From: a virus
IMG/VR virus record: IMGVR_UViG_3300030385_002263
Coordinates: 1-27,602 of that record
Strand: one strand, 5' to 3'
DNA length: 27,602 nucleotides
Below the pieces are notes generated by a model. The model was not told the DNA's origin, did not search any database, and saw only the letters and a program-made list of their open reading frames with translations. Positions 12,796 through 21,700 of this stretch are shown here, one piece after another. The position numbers and the translations under genes were made by a program. The stretch's first letter is position 1; each line of letters starts with the position of its first letter.

Positions 12796-12976
12796 AAAAC
12801 ATTATCAAGCTATTGCAGATGCTTTAACTGATACAATACCAAACAATTACCAGGATTTACCCTTTTTTTATGATTTGATACATCAATTATGTGTAATTTT
12901 TGAAGAGGATAATTCAAAATTTGATTCTGATAAATTCAGAAAAGCAACTGTAGAAGCTATGAATCAGAGTACATAA
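12788..12976 (+). CDS. Conserved small phage protein (62 aa)
   Basis: Overlaps the previous gene by 8 nt. The form MTKKHYQAIADAL ... FEEDNSKFDSDKFRKA matches a very common phage and prophage peptide family (MTKxDYxxIAxAL ... DNxxFDxxxFxxAC) of unknown function. The family's usual final Cys is replaced here by the VEAMNQST end. Confidence 0.7.
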   Translation: MTKKHYQAIADALTDTIPNNYQDLPFFYDLIHQLCVIFEEDNSKFDSDKFRKATVEAMNQST

Positions 12977-13231
12977 ATGAATATAGTAGGTAAAGGATAT
13001 ATCAAAAAAAATAAATCTCTTCAAATGGGAAAAGGGCCTGGTGGGAGCCATTACAGGACTCCACTATGGACAGGACCTATTAATATTGAAGGAAAGACAT
13101 ACTATATAGATATACACCCTGTTAATGGTAAATGGGGTAAACAAGACGTATATATGCAAGTGAAAAAGAACCCTCCTAAAGAGAAATCATTATCATTGCG
13201 TAACACTAATAATGAGGACTTAATTTTATGA
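12977..13231 (+). CDS. Small hypothetical protein (84 aa)
   Basis: Starts immediately after the previous stop, with only a weak binding site, so translation is probably coupled. Gly- and Lys-rich; the middle part alternates as in a beta sheet (INIEGKTYYIDIHPVNGKWG). No function is recognised. The end overlaps the next gene in an ATGA arrangement. Confidence 0.6.
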   Translation: MNIVGKGYIKKNKSLQMGKGPGGSHYRTPLWTGPINIEGKTYYIDIHPVNGKWGKQDVYMQVKKNPPKEKSLSLRNTNNEDLIL

Positions 13232-13626
13232 CTGAAAATGAAGAAAAAATATTCGAAGTACTTATGATATATTGGGAATTATTACCAAAAAAAATGAAAC
13301 AAACAATAGATGTAATATATAATCATTTTGAACCTACCACAGCTGATGACTATAATGAAGATTACTTAAAGGCTTTAGATGACTTTAAATCTCTAAATAC
13401 TGCTAAACAGTTCACTACGGTACCGGAAAAGGACAGTAAGGCCCCCTCTGAGACAGTTTCTCTAAAAAAACTACCTGTAGCTCATGATAAGATAAAAAGA
13501 GCTATAGAGCGCTTAAGGGTAACATTTGGCTTTGGAATACCTGACTTTAGTAGTAATGATAAAAGCATTGAAAAACTAATTGTTAAATATAATTTAATTG
13601 GAGAACTAAATGAAAGAAAAGCGTAA
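13228..13626 (+). CDS. Hypothetical protein (132 aa)
   Basis: ATGA-coupled to the previous gene. Helical ends flank a Ser/Thr/Lys-rich linker in the middle (about 65-80), so there may be two small helical units. No family is recognised. It overlaps the next gene by 17 nt. Confidence 0.6.
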   Translation: MTENEEKIFEVLMIYWELLPKKMKQTIDVIYNHFEPTTADDYNEDYLKALDDFKSLNTAKQFTTVPEKDSKAPSETVSLKKLPVAHDKIKRAIERLRVTFGFGIPDFSSNDKSIEKLIVKYNLIGELNERKA

Positions 13627-13873
13627 AAAACCTAGTATTAACCAAATAATATCTGTTGTCGATAGAATGATAATGGATATGGAATATATCAAACATCAAA
13701 TGGTAACACTTACTACATTGTTTGATGTCTTTATCGAATTTACAGGCAAAGGAGAAGAGTTTAAGGAATTTGCCAAGAAAGAGCTAAAGAAGAGAATGGA
13801 GAAGAGGAATGAATTACAAAAAGATGACACAAGTGATAGACCAAACCCTGAAAGACATCATCAAGACGCGTGA
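13610..13873 (+). CDS. Small charged helical protein (87 aa)
   Basis: GGAG precedes ATG 13610. The peptide is helical with a coiled-coil-like middle and a strongly charged C-terminal third (EEFKEFAKKELKKRMEKRNE). The last 65 nt overlap the next gene in another frame, a long overlap even for this compact region, so the true end of coding constraint may be earlier. Unknown role. Confidence 0.55.
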   Translation: MKEKRKKPSINQIISVVDRMIMDMEYIKHQMVTLTTLFDVFIEFTGKGEEFKEFAKKELKKRMEKRNELQKDDTSDRPNPERHHQDA

Positions 13874-14132
13874 TGCTGGACAAAAAGAATATGCTCGTAC
13901 TGATATCAATGTATTTGCTAACTTTGAAAGAGTGGCAGAGCAACTTAATGTTCCAAGGGAAAAGGTTTTAATGACATACTTTTTAAAACATATTGATGGG
14001 ATAGGAGCTTATATTGATGGGCATAAATCCCAGAGGGAGGACGTGTACGGTCGTATTATTGATGCCATAGTCTATCTCCTACTCCTTCGAGGTATGATAT
14101 ATGAAGAAAGCGATGGTAACGATAAACCGTAA
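13809..14132 (+). CDS. MazG-like / DUF1599-type phage protein (107 aa)
   Basis: The body reads KEYARTDINVFANFERVAEQL, then YFLKHIDGIGAYIDGHKSQRE, then GRIIDAIVYLLLLRG. This matches from memory a phage family with NVFANFExxA, KHxDGI and SQRExVxGRIxDxxxYLxLL blocks, described as MazG-like (DUF1599) and linked to nucleotide handling. A role in nucleotide metabolism or DNA modification is possible; activity is not shown. The start is uncertain: AGAGG is only 2 nt from ATG 13809, and ATG 13824 is an alternative. Confidence 0.75.
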   Translation: MNYKKMTQVIDQTLKDIIKTRDAGQKEYARTDINVFANFERVAEQLNVPREKVLMTYFLKHIDGIGAYIDGHKSQREDVYGRIIDAIVYLLLLRGMIYEESDGNDKP

Positions 14133-14319
14133 ATCTACTAAATATGTCAAATGTGACATATGTGGTGATTTAGTGGGGTCTTCCTCACCTGCCATTGAAG
14201 CATCTTACGGCTTTTGTGATGACGATGGTGGATTTTGGGTCGAAGAATCCATCATTGTACATCATGAATGTAAATATGGCGACATAATTGGACGATTAAC
14301 AAATAAGGTAGAAGAATGA
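14101..14319 (+). CDS. Small zinc-ribbon-like protein (72 aa)
   Basis: GAGG lies 8 nt before the start, which overlaps the previous gene by 32 nt. CDIC (residues 18-21) and a later HHEC (about 54-57) give a C-x2-C...H-x2-C type metal site. Acidic overall. Unknown role; possibly a zinc-stabilised binding peptide. Confidence 0.65.
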   Translation: MKKAMVTINRKSTKYVKCDICGDLVGSSSPAIEASYGFCDDDGGFWVEESIIVHHECKYGDIIGRLTNKVEE

Positions 14320-14549
14320 CATTTTATTTAGGAAAGAAAAACATAAGAGCTTGCTCATCCTGTTTAGCAACTTTTAGTCAGCAAGTAGAGGCTTATATAA
14401 GAAGAGCTAATGCCTATTGGCTAACAGGCCACAGTTACAGAGTGATTTGTAAAACTTGTGCTAAAAAAGATTTTAGTAAGCATCCTGCAAGATGGCATGC
14501 TATTCACGATAAAGTTTTAACATTACCCGAAGAATTAGATATTGTGTAG
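14316..14549 (+). CDS. Small zinc-binding protein (77 aa)
   Basis: ATGA-coupled to the preceding zinc peptide. CSSC (13-16) and CKTC (about 45-48) form two CxxC pairs about 30 residues apart, as in a zinc ribbon, and three His lie in the C-terminal part. The pairing with the previous gene suggests a shared function that I cannot name. Confidence 0.65.
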   Translation: MTFYLGKKNIRACSSCLATFSQQVEAYIRRANAYWLTGHSYRVICKTCAKKDFSKHPARWHAIHDKVLTLPEELDIV

Positions 14550-14673
14550 CTATATCACAAGGAGATACTAGAATAAACAAGGTCGGAAAAATCTGTAAGG
14601 GTTTTAGATATAGCAGAGAGACACAAGAAGAGGCTCGAAGTTGCTCTTTAAAAACTCGTTTCTATATACGGGA

Positions 14674-14808
14674 TAGGGGATTGCCTAACAGTAGTCCCCT
14701 AGAAATTTAACTTGAGCAGGTACGCTTCTCAATTGCTTGATGAATACGATGTGTAAGATTATGTTAGCCTTTTCTTTACTTACACATATTCCGAACAGCT
14801 GCCTGCTC
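14674..14808 (+). ncRNA. Candidate structured RNA in the 14550-14931 gap
   Basis: TAGGGGA 14674-14680 / TCCCCTA 14695-14701 forms a hairpin. A larger fold follows, closed by GAGCAGG 14714-14720 / CCTGCTC 14802-14808, with a tetraloop hairpin TCAA 14729-14732 / TTGA 14737-14740 and a perfect 9-bp stem ATGTGTAAG 14749-14757 / CTTACACAT 14779-14787. A weak promoter-like pair, TTGCTC 14641-14646 and TATATA 14663-14668 with 16-nt spacing, sits just before it. There is no gene in 14550-14815. This looks like an independently transcribed small RNA or a long 5' leader. Confidence 0.45.
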
Positions 14809-14819
14809 ATATTTTTAAA

Positions 14820-14960
14820 ATGAAAGCCTACCTCACCTTTTTAAATTATGATGATAAAGTAATAGCTTGTAATACTTACACAAAAAGGTGGGGATGGTTA
14901 ATCAGATTGTATAATAAAATAAGGAGAAAGAATGAGTGTAAGTCAACCCTTCTTAGATAA
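14820..14960 (+). CDS. Possible small protein (46 aa), doubtful
   Basis: An ATG-initiated 46-codon frame with a protein-like start (MKAYLTFLNYDD) and a basic, Trp-containing second half. It has no ribosome binding site and overlaps the next gene by 29 nt. Within it, CCTCACCTTTTT 14831-14842 and AAAAAGGTGGGG 14882-14893 form a 12-bp stem (one wobble). The stretch is therefore either a leader hairpin for the next gene or a coding region that happens to fold; I lean towards the hairpin. Confidence 0.25.
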   Translation: MKAYLTFLNYDDKVIACNTYTKRWGWLIRLYNKIRRKNECKSTLLR

Positions 14961-15141
14961 AGAAGATAAAGAAAGTAATCCAATACTTAATGCATTGTAT
15001 GACGCAGATAAACTAAGAGTTAATATATTTGCTATAATAAACCAACTAACAGAAACTGAAAAAAAGGCTGAATTAATTACAGAAGATATATTAAAAATTG
15101 TTTATTTTAATCTTATTTATACACAAGCCAATAAGGAGTAA
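14932..15141 (+). CDS. Small hypothetical protein (69 aa)
   Basis: AAGGAGAAAGA before the ATG is a strong binding site. The predicted protein is soluble, helical and acidic, with no cysteine and no membrane segment. It is followed after 2 nt by the next gene. No family is recognised. Confidence 0.65.
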   Translation: MSVSQPFLDKEDKESNPILNALYDADKLRVNIFAIINQLTETEKKAELITEDILKIVYFNLIYTQANKE

Positions 15142-15143
15142 GA

Positions 15144-15374
15144 ATGCCAGATTATGAGGAAATGATACGTAGTAAAAGAAGTGAAGAATTAGGTGTTGTC
15201 ACATTTGCTGATATAATTTATAATGTGATTACAATATCTCGTAACTCTCCATATTGGAAAGATACAGAGCCTGGTACTGAAATTAAATTTGCAAATAAAG
15301 ATATAGCTGATAAAGCTATAAAAGAAGGATATGCTAAAGATATTTTAACAAAAGATAATGATAAAGTTATCTAA
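15144..15374 (+). CDS. Small hypothetical protein (76 aa)
   Basis: AAGGAG lies 5 nt before the start. Soluble, mixed charge; a mid-protein stretch (SPYWKDTEPGTEIKF) precedes a helical Lys/Asp-rich end. Unknown function. It overlaps the following membrane peptide by 17 nt. Confidence 0.65.
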   Translation: MPDYEEMIRSKRSEELGVVTFADIIYNVITISRNSPYWKDTEPGTEIKFANKDIADKAIKEGYAKDILTKDNDKVI

Positions 15375-15459
15375 AGATGCAAAATTAACACTTCTGTTAA
15401 TGATGTGGATTTTAGATAAAGTAGTAATGTTAATACTATTTTATGTCTTTAAAGGTTAA
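15358..15459 (+). CDS. Small membrane peptide (33 aa)
   Basis: ATG 15358 to TAA 15457-15459. Ten polar residues are followed by a long hydrophobic helix (LLLMMWILDKVVMLILFYVF) with a charged pair in its middle. No good binding site is present, so it would rely on coupling to the gene it overlaps. It is the last plus-strand frame before the terminator. Confidence 0.4.
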   Translation: MIKLSKDAKLTLLLMMWILDKVVMLILFYVFKG

Positions 15460-15663
15460 ATGCTGAGAGGAGTCAGATGACACTGGCTCCTTTCTTTTCA
15501 TCAAGAATTGTAAAAACGTTGTACTGTCACACCTAATATAATGGGCGTGCATGGCATCACAATAGGAAGGACACGAATAATGCTTAGGATGTTTCTCCCC
15601 ATAATCCCCATACTTCAACAGAGTAATAAGAGTCAGAACAAATAGAATATTCGGCAGGGTCAC
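15436..15663 (-). CDS. Possible small Cys/His-rich membrane peptide (75 aa), doubtful
   Basis: A minus-strand frame downstream of the giant gene with a hydrophobic N-terminus (LPNILFVLTLITLL) and then a Cys/His-rich part (HPKHYSCPSYCDAMHAHYIRC) that could bind zinc. The start would be GTG without a Shine-Dalgarno sequence, and the 3' end runs through the plus-strand terminator and into the 15358-15459 gene. The protein-like pattern is the only support. If it is not real, 15500-15702 is an empty gap between convergent units. Confidence 0.3.
   Translation of the reverse strand: MTLPNILFVLTLITLLKYGDYGEKHPKHYSCPSYCDAMHAHYIRCDSTTFLQFLMKRKEPVSSDSSQHLTFKDIK
15468..15499 (+). terminator. Rho-independent terminator between convergent blocks
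   Basis: AGGAGTCAG 15468-15476 pairs with CTGGCTCCT 15483-15491 (one T-G wobble) around the loop ATGACA, followed by a T-rich tract to 15499. It ends the long plus-strand block. Read on the minus strand it lacks a T-run, so a separate signal would be needed for the opposite operon. Confidence 0.75.
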
Positions 15664-15702
15664 GTTTTAATTGTCTATACGATATTAACTGTAAAATTAC
15701 AT

Positions 15703-18700
15703 CTAATAAGAATGTCCAGGATATAGCTTCTCATCATCCTTAGGCTGACTAGCCTTTTTCTGAAGCTGAATAAGCGGGAACCCAGTAGTCTTTTCCATAA
15801 CCCTCATAGGGTTTTCAATTAAGTTACCTGGCCCAGCGATATCCCTAGCCATACGTCCAAATGGAAACATAGTCCATACGTAATATTCGCTTATTTTAGA
15901 CCAGTCATCATCTAACCAGGCCTTAAAAGAGGCTGGACCCAGACGAAGAATGGGAGGAGTAATCATCTGTAAAGGTGCCAACCCCTTAGGCCATTGACCA
16001 AAGAATGCCCTGTCTCTTTCTCTCTCATTACCAAAAATCCAATCGGCAGTATCCTGCAACCAGTTCCAAGGAGCTGGAAGTGTCTGTTCAAATAAAGAGT
16101 ACATAAAGACATTAGATAGGGCTAATACAAATAAATCTATCTGAGCAGTTCTCTGGAATTGTTCATAGCTTGCAGAGCCTGGCTTTAAACCATATTGCCT
16201 TGCTCGCCTATTTACATCATTACGAAATCTTACAGCGTTCCAAGACCAAAGCATAAACCTAGACATTACCTTGCCCAATGCAGACCTAGCAAAGGCAGGA
16301 CGATACGGAGCTGAGTATAAAAACTGAGTAGCTTGAACACCCTTTTTAGCCATCTTAATTAGCAATGGATGATTAGGGTCTTTAATAGCACCTCCGAAAT
16401 GTTTCCAGGCTTGCATATAATGGGCCATAAAGGCATCTCTACGGAGAGTTCTCTCTGGAACCGACATGAACTTCGCTGCAAAATTCATAACAGGCTCTGT
16501 GACCCTATACTTTTTAGCTATATCTAAGACAGTATCTTCTTTCATATTAGGGTGCCTGGTAAGCCTTTGAGATATGTCTGTTATAAACTGTTTATTCTGA
16601 ACCTTTTGATACTCTTTATTCAGCCCAAACTCATAAACTAACTGCTCAGGCCATACACCATGTCTAGTAACAAATTCATTAACATCCTGCATCGAGGTCC
16701 ATTCTGGATTAATCTTACGTAAGGTTTCAATTTTCCTAGCTTCCCTTAGATTACCTAATCCTGCAGAGGCGATAGTATGCATAGTACCACCAAATATATT
16801 AGCTGCCATACTCTTAGGGTGAGCAAGTAAAGCTGCCATCTCATATTTAGCCTCTAAATTAGATAGGGCACGAACAGTCTGTAAATCTACCTTCTGCATC
16901 TCAGGAGGTAAGTCCTTATTATTAAGGCCTACTGATGTCATAATCTTATTGAGCCTATCTCTTACTCTATCATCTGCCCACCATGAATATGGAGTTCCTC
17001 TAAGTTTCATATGAGGATTATCGAGTAGTTTCTGAGGAATAACACTAGGGTTACCCATTGAATCCTGAATATAAAGTTTCATATAATTCTGCCAAGCGGT
17101 TATCTGGTCGTTAGGATAGCGCTTATACATCTGCTTACCCATTGTATCTACCAGGTTCCTACCAAATATTTGCGATAACTGTCTGAAATAGGTATTAGAT
17201 AGTGAACGTAAATAGGCCTCAGGAGCTGACGCATCAACTGTCCAGCCACCAATATGATTAGACCTGGAATGCATAGACCCAGCTCTTTCATCAGCATTAA
17301 ACCATTTAATATGAGATTCACTCACCTTCTTACCTTCACTGATAGATTGAACTATCTCATCTGCCATATGCCAATCTTCAATATCTGAAAAGTCCCAATC
17401 ACCAGAGAGAGACCGATGCCTCATAACAACCTGCTTCAATTTTATAGTCTTTTCCTCGTCTGTAAGCTTTGAATCCTTCAGTATATTCTCAGTAGCCTTT
17501 TTAATAGAAGCTTTCATTTCTTTCTTATCCATGAACATATGAGGCCAATATACCTTGGAATTAATACGTCCTGTAGAAATAACAGGCTCAAGAGACATCT
17601 TAGAGTGAACTTTTGGGTCAGTCTTAACCATTTCCAAAAGCATAGTCCTTGCTACCTTTCTTAAACCGTCTACACCATATTGACGCCAAATAGGCTCAGT
17701 CAATGTGCCCTTCTGCCATGCAGTAGTTATATCTCTAATAAATGTTTTATAGTCAATGATAGGATTTAGCTGTAGTTTATCATGATGCCCTTTAGTGTAA
17801 GGGTCAAGAGCTGTCTTATCCCCTGTAATAAAGCCATGAGCCTGTTCAAATACTTCAGTATAGGCCTCATTAATAGCTGATACTACCTTAGCACCAGTCA
17901 TCTCAACCCTTTTACCATCAATATTAACCATATAAGTCTTCTTCTGAAGCTTATTCCAATTATTCTGCTTTGCTATCTTATCATAACGCTTTCTATAAGC
18001 ATCAGACTGTATTTTATCCCCTGCCAGGTATTCCTTAGCATAACCAACATCTCTACCTACAACAGCCATTTGACGTAAAGCTTCTCCGTCTTCAATAGAA
18101 TCCACATAAGGGAATAACTTTTCCTTGAGCCCTTTAATAAAATGGTCTCCAAGGCCAACCGCCTCATCATTAGCCATCCCAATAAAGTTTTGGGCACTAT
18201 CAACATACCAAGTAGGTAAAGCAACCTTACCAGTCTGTACCTTTCCTTTAGCATCGGTAAATAATCCCCAGGAAGTCATTAAGCGCATATCTTCACGCAT
18301 CATTTCCCTGTTAACAGCCTGTGGAAAGAGCCAATAATGTATTCTCTTTAAACTCTGCTTAACACCCTTCTTCTCAAATAGGGACTGACGAAGAGTACCA
18401 GTTTTAATATCTGTTAAAATATCTCTTAAAGTTTGGAAGTCTTGCTTATGCATGGCATTGAGTTCTTTGCCTAATACTCCCCGAACAAAGTGGTTTATCC
18501 TATTTCCAACATTAGGTCCATAACCTTTTAATATGGTAACTATCTCAGAGATAGCGCTTTTAGTTGCAGCATCTACCTCTCCTTCTTTGAGTCCTTCAAA
18601 TCCAGTTGGCTTTAAGTAGTCATACAATAGAGGGTCTATATCATTTTCAGGTAAGCCTCCTTTTAGGGCTTCTTCACTAGTCATATTTTCTTCAGAAAGT

Positions 18701-21700
18701 AGTTCTTCATTCTTCTTTATCAATTCCTTAGAGGGCCTATCCCACATATCATTAACATGCTCATTGAATCGACCCATATGCTCTCTAATAGCCTCTCCAG
18801 AGATAGCATCTCCAGAGAATCCAAGCCTTGATGTAGAAGTTTTAGCAGCAGCCTTCCTTAAACTCCAAAGTATATCCATTAAAGGCCTATCCCAATTTCC
18901 AGCAACATCCAGAATAAACTTATCTATTTTAGCTGTATCACCTTTATTGATAGAGCCTAACATTAAGTGGTCAAATAGTCTCTTACCACCATCAGTAAGC
19001 CCCTCTTTAATAGCCATTATCTCCTTATCTATCTGGGTTTGGTCTAGAGATTCAGAACGCATAGTTTCAGGAGAAAGCTCTTTCTTAATACGTTCTGTCA
19101 CTTTCTCAGAATAATCCCCTTTTTCAAGGTGCTTTGGGTCTTCCCATGAATGACGTAATATTTCCTCTAATATCTTATTATCTTTTTCACCTAAATTAGT
19201 ATCACCAAGTATATCATAAGCTTTTTTCCTATCATGCGCCATTAGATAAGACTTATATTTCAGAGTTTCTACTGCTCTATGTATATAATCTATCCCATCA
19301 GCAATAGACATTTCATTAAAGATAGTACCCTTATCCCTATTCTCTACCATTTTAGAGACAACATCATTAATCATTTCAACGGATACCATATCTGTTAAAT
19401 CATTAGTCATAAAGTCTTCAGCCAGGTTGGCAATTTTCCTAAGAGCTAGTATCCTTGAGCTTTCACTAGTATAAAGCTCTTTCCATTCTTCTTTATTGGG
19501 CCTGAATGGAGTTTTTTTCACAACCTTGACAAACTCATTAATGTCACCAGCTAATCGGTATATACCATCATTGGTATGTAATTTTTTATTCATCACCAGA
19601 TTCACATATTCAGACATTGGGGTTCCAAAAGAACTCCTACCGAACCATCTTTTTAACCAACCATATTCACCAACTGACTTTGAATGGCTATCAAACCTTT
19701 CCCGTATCATATCCATATTAAGACGCCTAAAGATAGAGTCACTATAGTCTACTCCTACCAATAGCTCTCCTACTTTAGGAAGGAAAGTATTCACTCTATT
19801 AGGTTCTTCAGAGACCTTATAAATAGATTGACCAAGTGACATGACTTCATGAGCTTCATATTTACGGCCTTCAGTCCAATTCCTACCCCAATAAGCGTTA
19901 TTGATATCAGCCATAGCACCATATATACCCTTCTTAAGATGATGAGGTTTTAAGATGTAATCCTTAGAAGCAGGGTCAAAATTACGAGCCAGCGAGGCCT
20001 TTGAAATAGGTAACTCCCTCCCATACTTAATTTCTACAATTTTACCTGTATCTATATTAAAGTGGGCTTTAAACAGTCTATCAAACCATACATCTTTACC
20101 AGTTAACCCTATTTCATCCATTGGGTCAGAGGCTAAGCCAATCTGAGCTCTCGACTCCCCTCTTTGCAGAGCAACAGCCTCTTCGGAAGTCCGTGGTATA
20201 ATGGGGACTTTATATAATTTCTCTATTATCTCTGCACCTACTTTAATCTTCTGTGGAACAAATAAATGGTCTACCTTATCTTTACTCGCTAAAATAGCGT
20301 TATAAGCAGCGGACAATATCTGCTTACTAGTTACAGCAGGTCCTAATTGGTTACGACCATCAATAGCAGCTTCTGAGATTCTAATACGCTCTACTGGTGA
20401 GAAGGAATACATACTGGAGCCTATTCGTCTTTTCTCATCTTTATTTTTAGGGCTTTTAGCCAGATGAGACTTAAACATAGTATCGGTACCAGGTACTAAA
20501 GCTTCCTTATTGTCACCTACCTTCTCTTCTGGAGTACCTGTACTCTGGTAAAACTCTTTCTTCTGAGAGTAGAATGCATCCTTCCAATCAGGTGCAAAAC
20601 CTCCTTTACCACCAAAGAATACGTACGCTTTATCGCCATCCAAATCAGCACCACCTTCAGCTCTCATAGCCCTACCATGCAATAATACTCCATGCCCATC
20701 TCTACCAGTAAAACCTCTAAAGTTTAATACCTGAGCGCCTGATGGTGAGTCTAATGGGACACGAGCAGTAACAGCTCTAAATACCTCTTCTAACTCAGCC
20801 TTAATACCTTCAGGAGGCTTAGATTCATATATATTCCATAGCTTCTCCAACGTATTATCTCTAGGGGATATACCATCAATATCATGCTCAATACGTAATT
20901 GGCGGTATCCATTATCCAGGAAGAATATCTCATCGTTAGTTTCTAATTCTTTTAAATAGGCATTTGTATTATCCAGGTCCATTCTCATAGCTTTATCATA
21001 TGGCCTCATAACACTAACAGCTGAATTAGCTACTTTAGGTCTAGTAGCAGAGTATACTATAAAGCGCTTAACAGCTTCCATGCGATAGTTTCTAACATTC
21101 TTATGCATATAAGTTCCAAGAGCAGATACATTTTCTCCAGCCATACGCTTAGCATCAGCCCATCTTGAAGCCTCACCTATCTGTTTCTGTACAGCAGTAT
21201 CATAATTATTGATTTCTGTTAATTCCTCAAGATACTGGTCTTTAGTAATCTCATCACTTTTAAACATATCCTTTAGAATTGCCTTATTATTAGACGTAAT
21301 ATATCGATAGACGGCTTCTGATAGATTCTCAGCATAGTTCCTATGTAGAATATCAGCTAATTCAGCAATGCCTAAACGGTCAATATTTTCAGGCTTAGTA
21401 ATAAAACTTTCCATATCTCTCAATTCTTTCATAGATGCACCAGTATCCAGCCTATCATAATAGTCTTCAAGATAATCGTGCATATCTTCTTCACCACGCC
21501 ACCTCTTCCCAACTGTTTGTTCGAACATATCATCTACTACACCCTGTTCAACCTTACCAAACATATTAGTATTCAATGCCATCATTAACTGTTTAGGTAT
21601 TTTCTGATTATCTAAGAAGTGCCTGTCAGTTTTAGTAGAGTAGTTATAGCGTAAATCTTCAACAGGTATTTCATATACCTCAGCATTAAGCTCTAACTTC

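Noticed and set aside
14641-14668. Sigma70-type promoter TTGCTC-16-TATATA
   Set aside because: Only about half of each hexamer matches the consensus; kept only as a remark, not as a feature.
18764-19114. Plus-strand frames of 60-162 aa across 16-27 kb (for example this one and 25315-25803)
   Set aside because: All are antisense shadows of the giant gene and its two upstream genes; no ribosome binding sites and low-complexity Ser/Leu/Ala-rich products.
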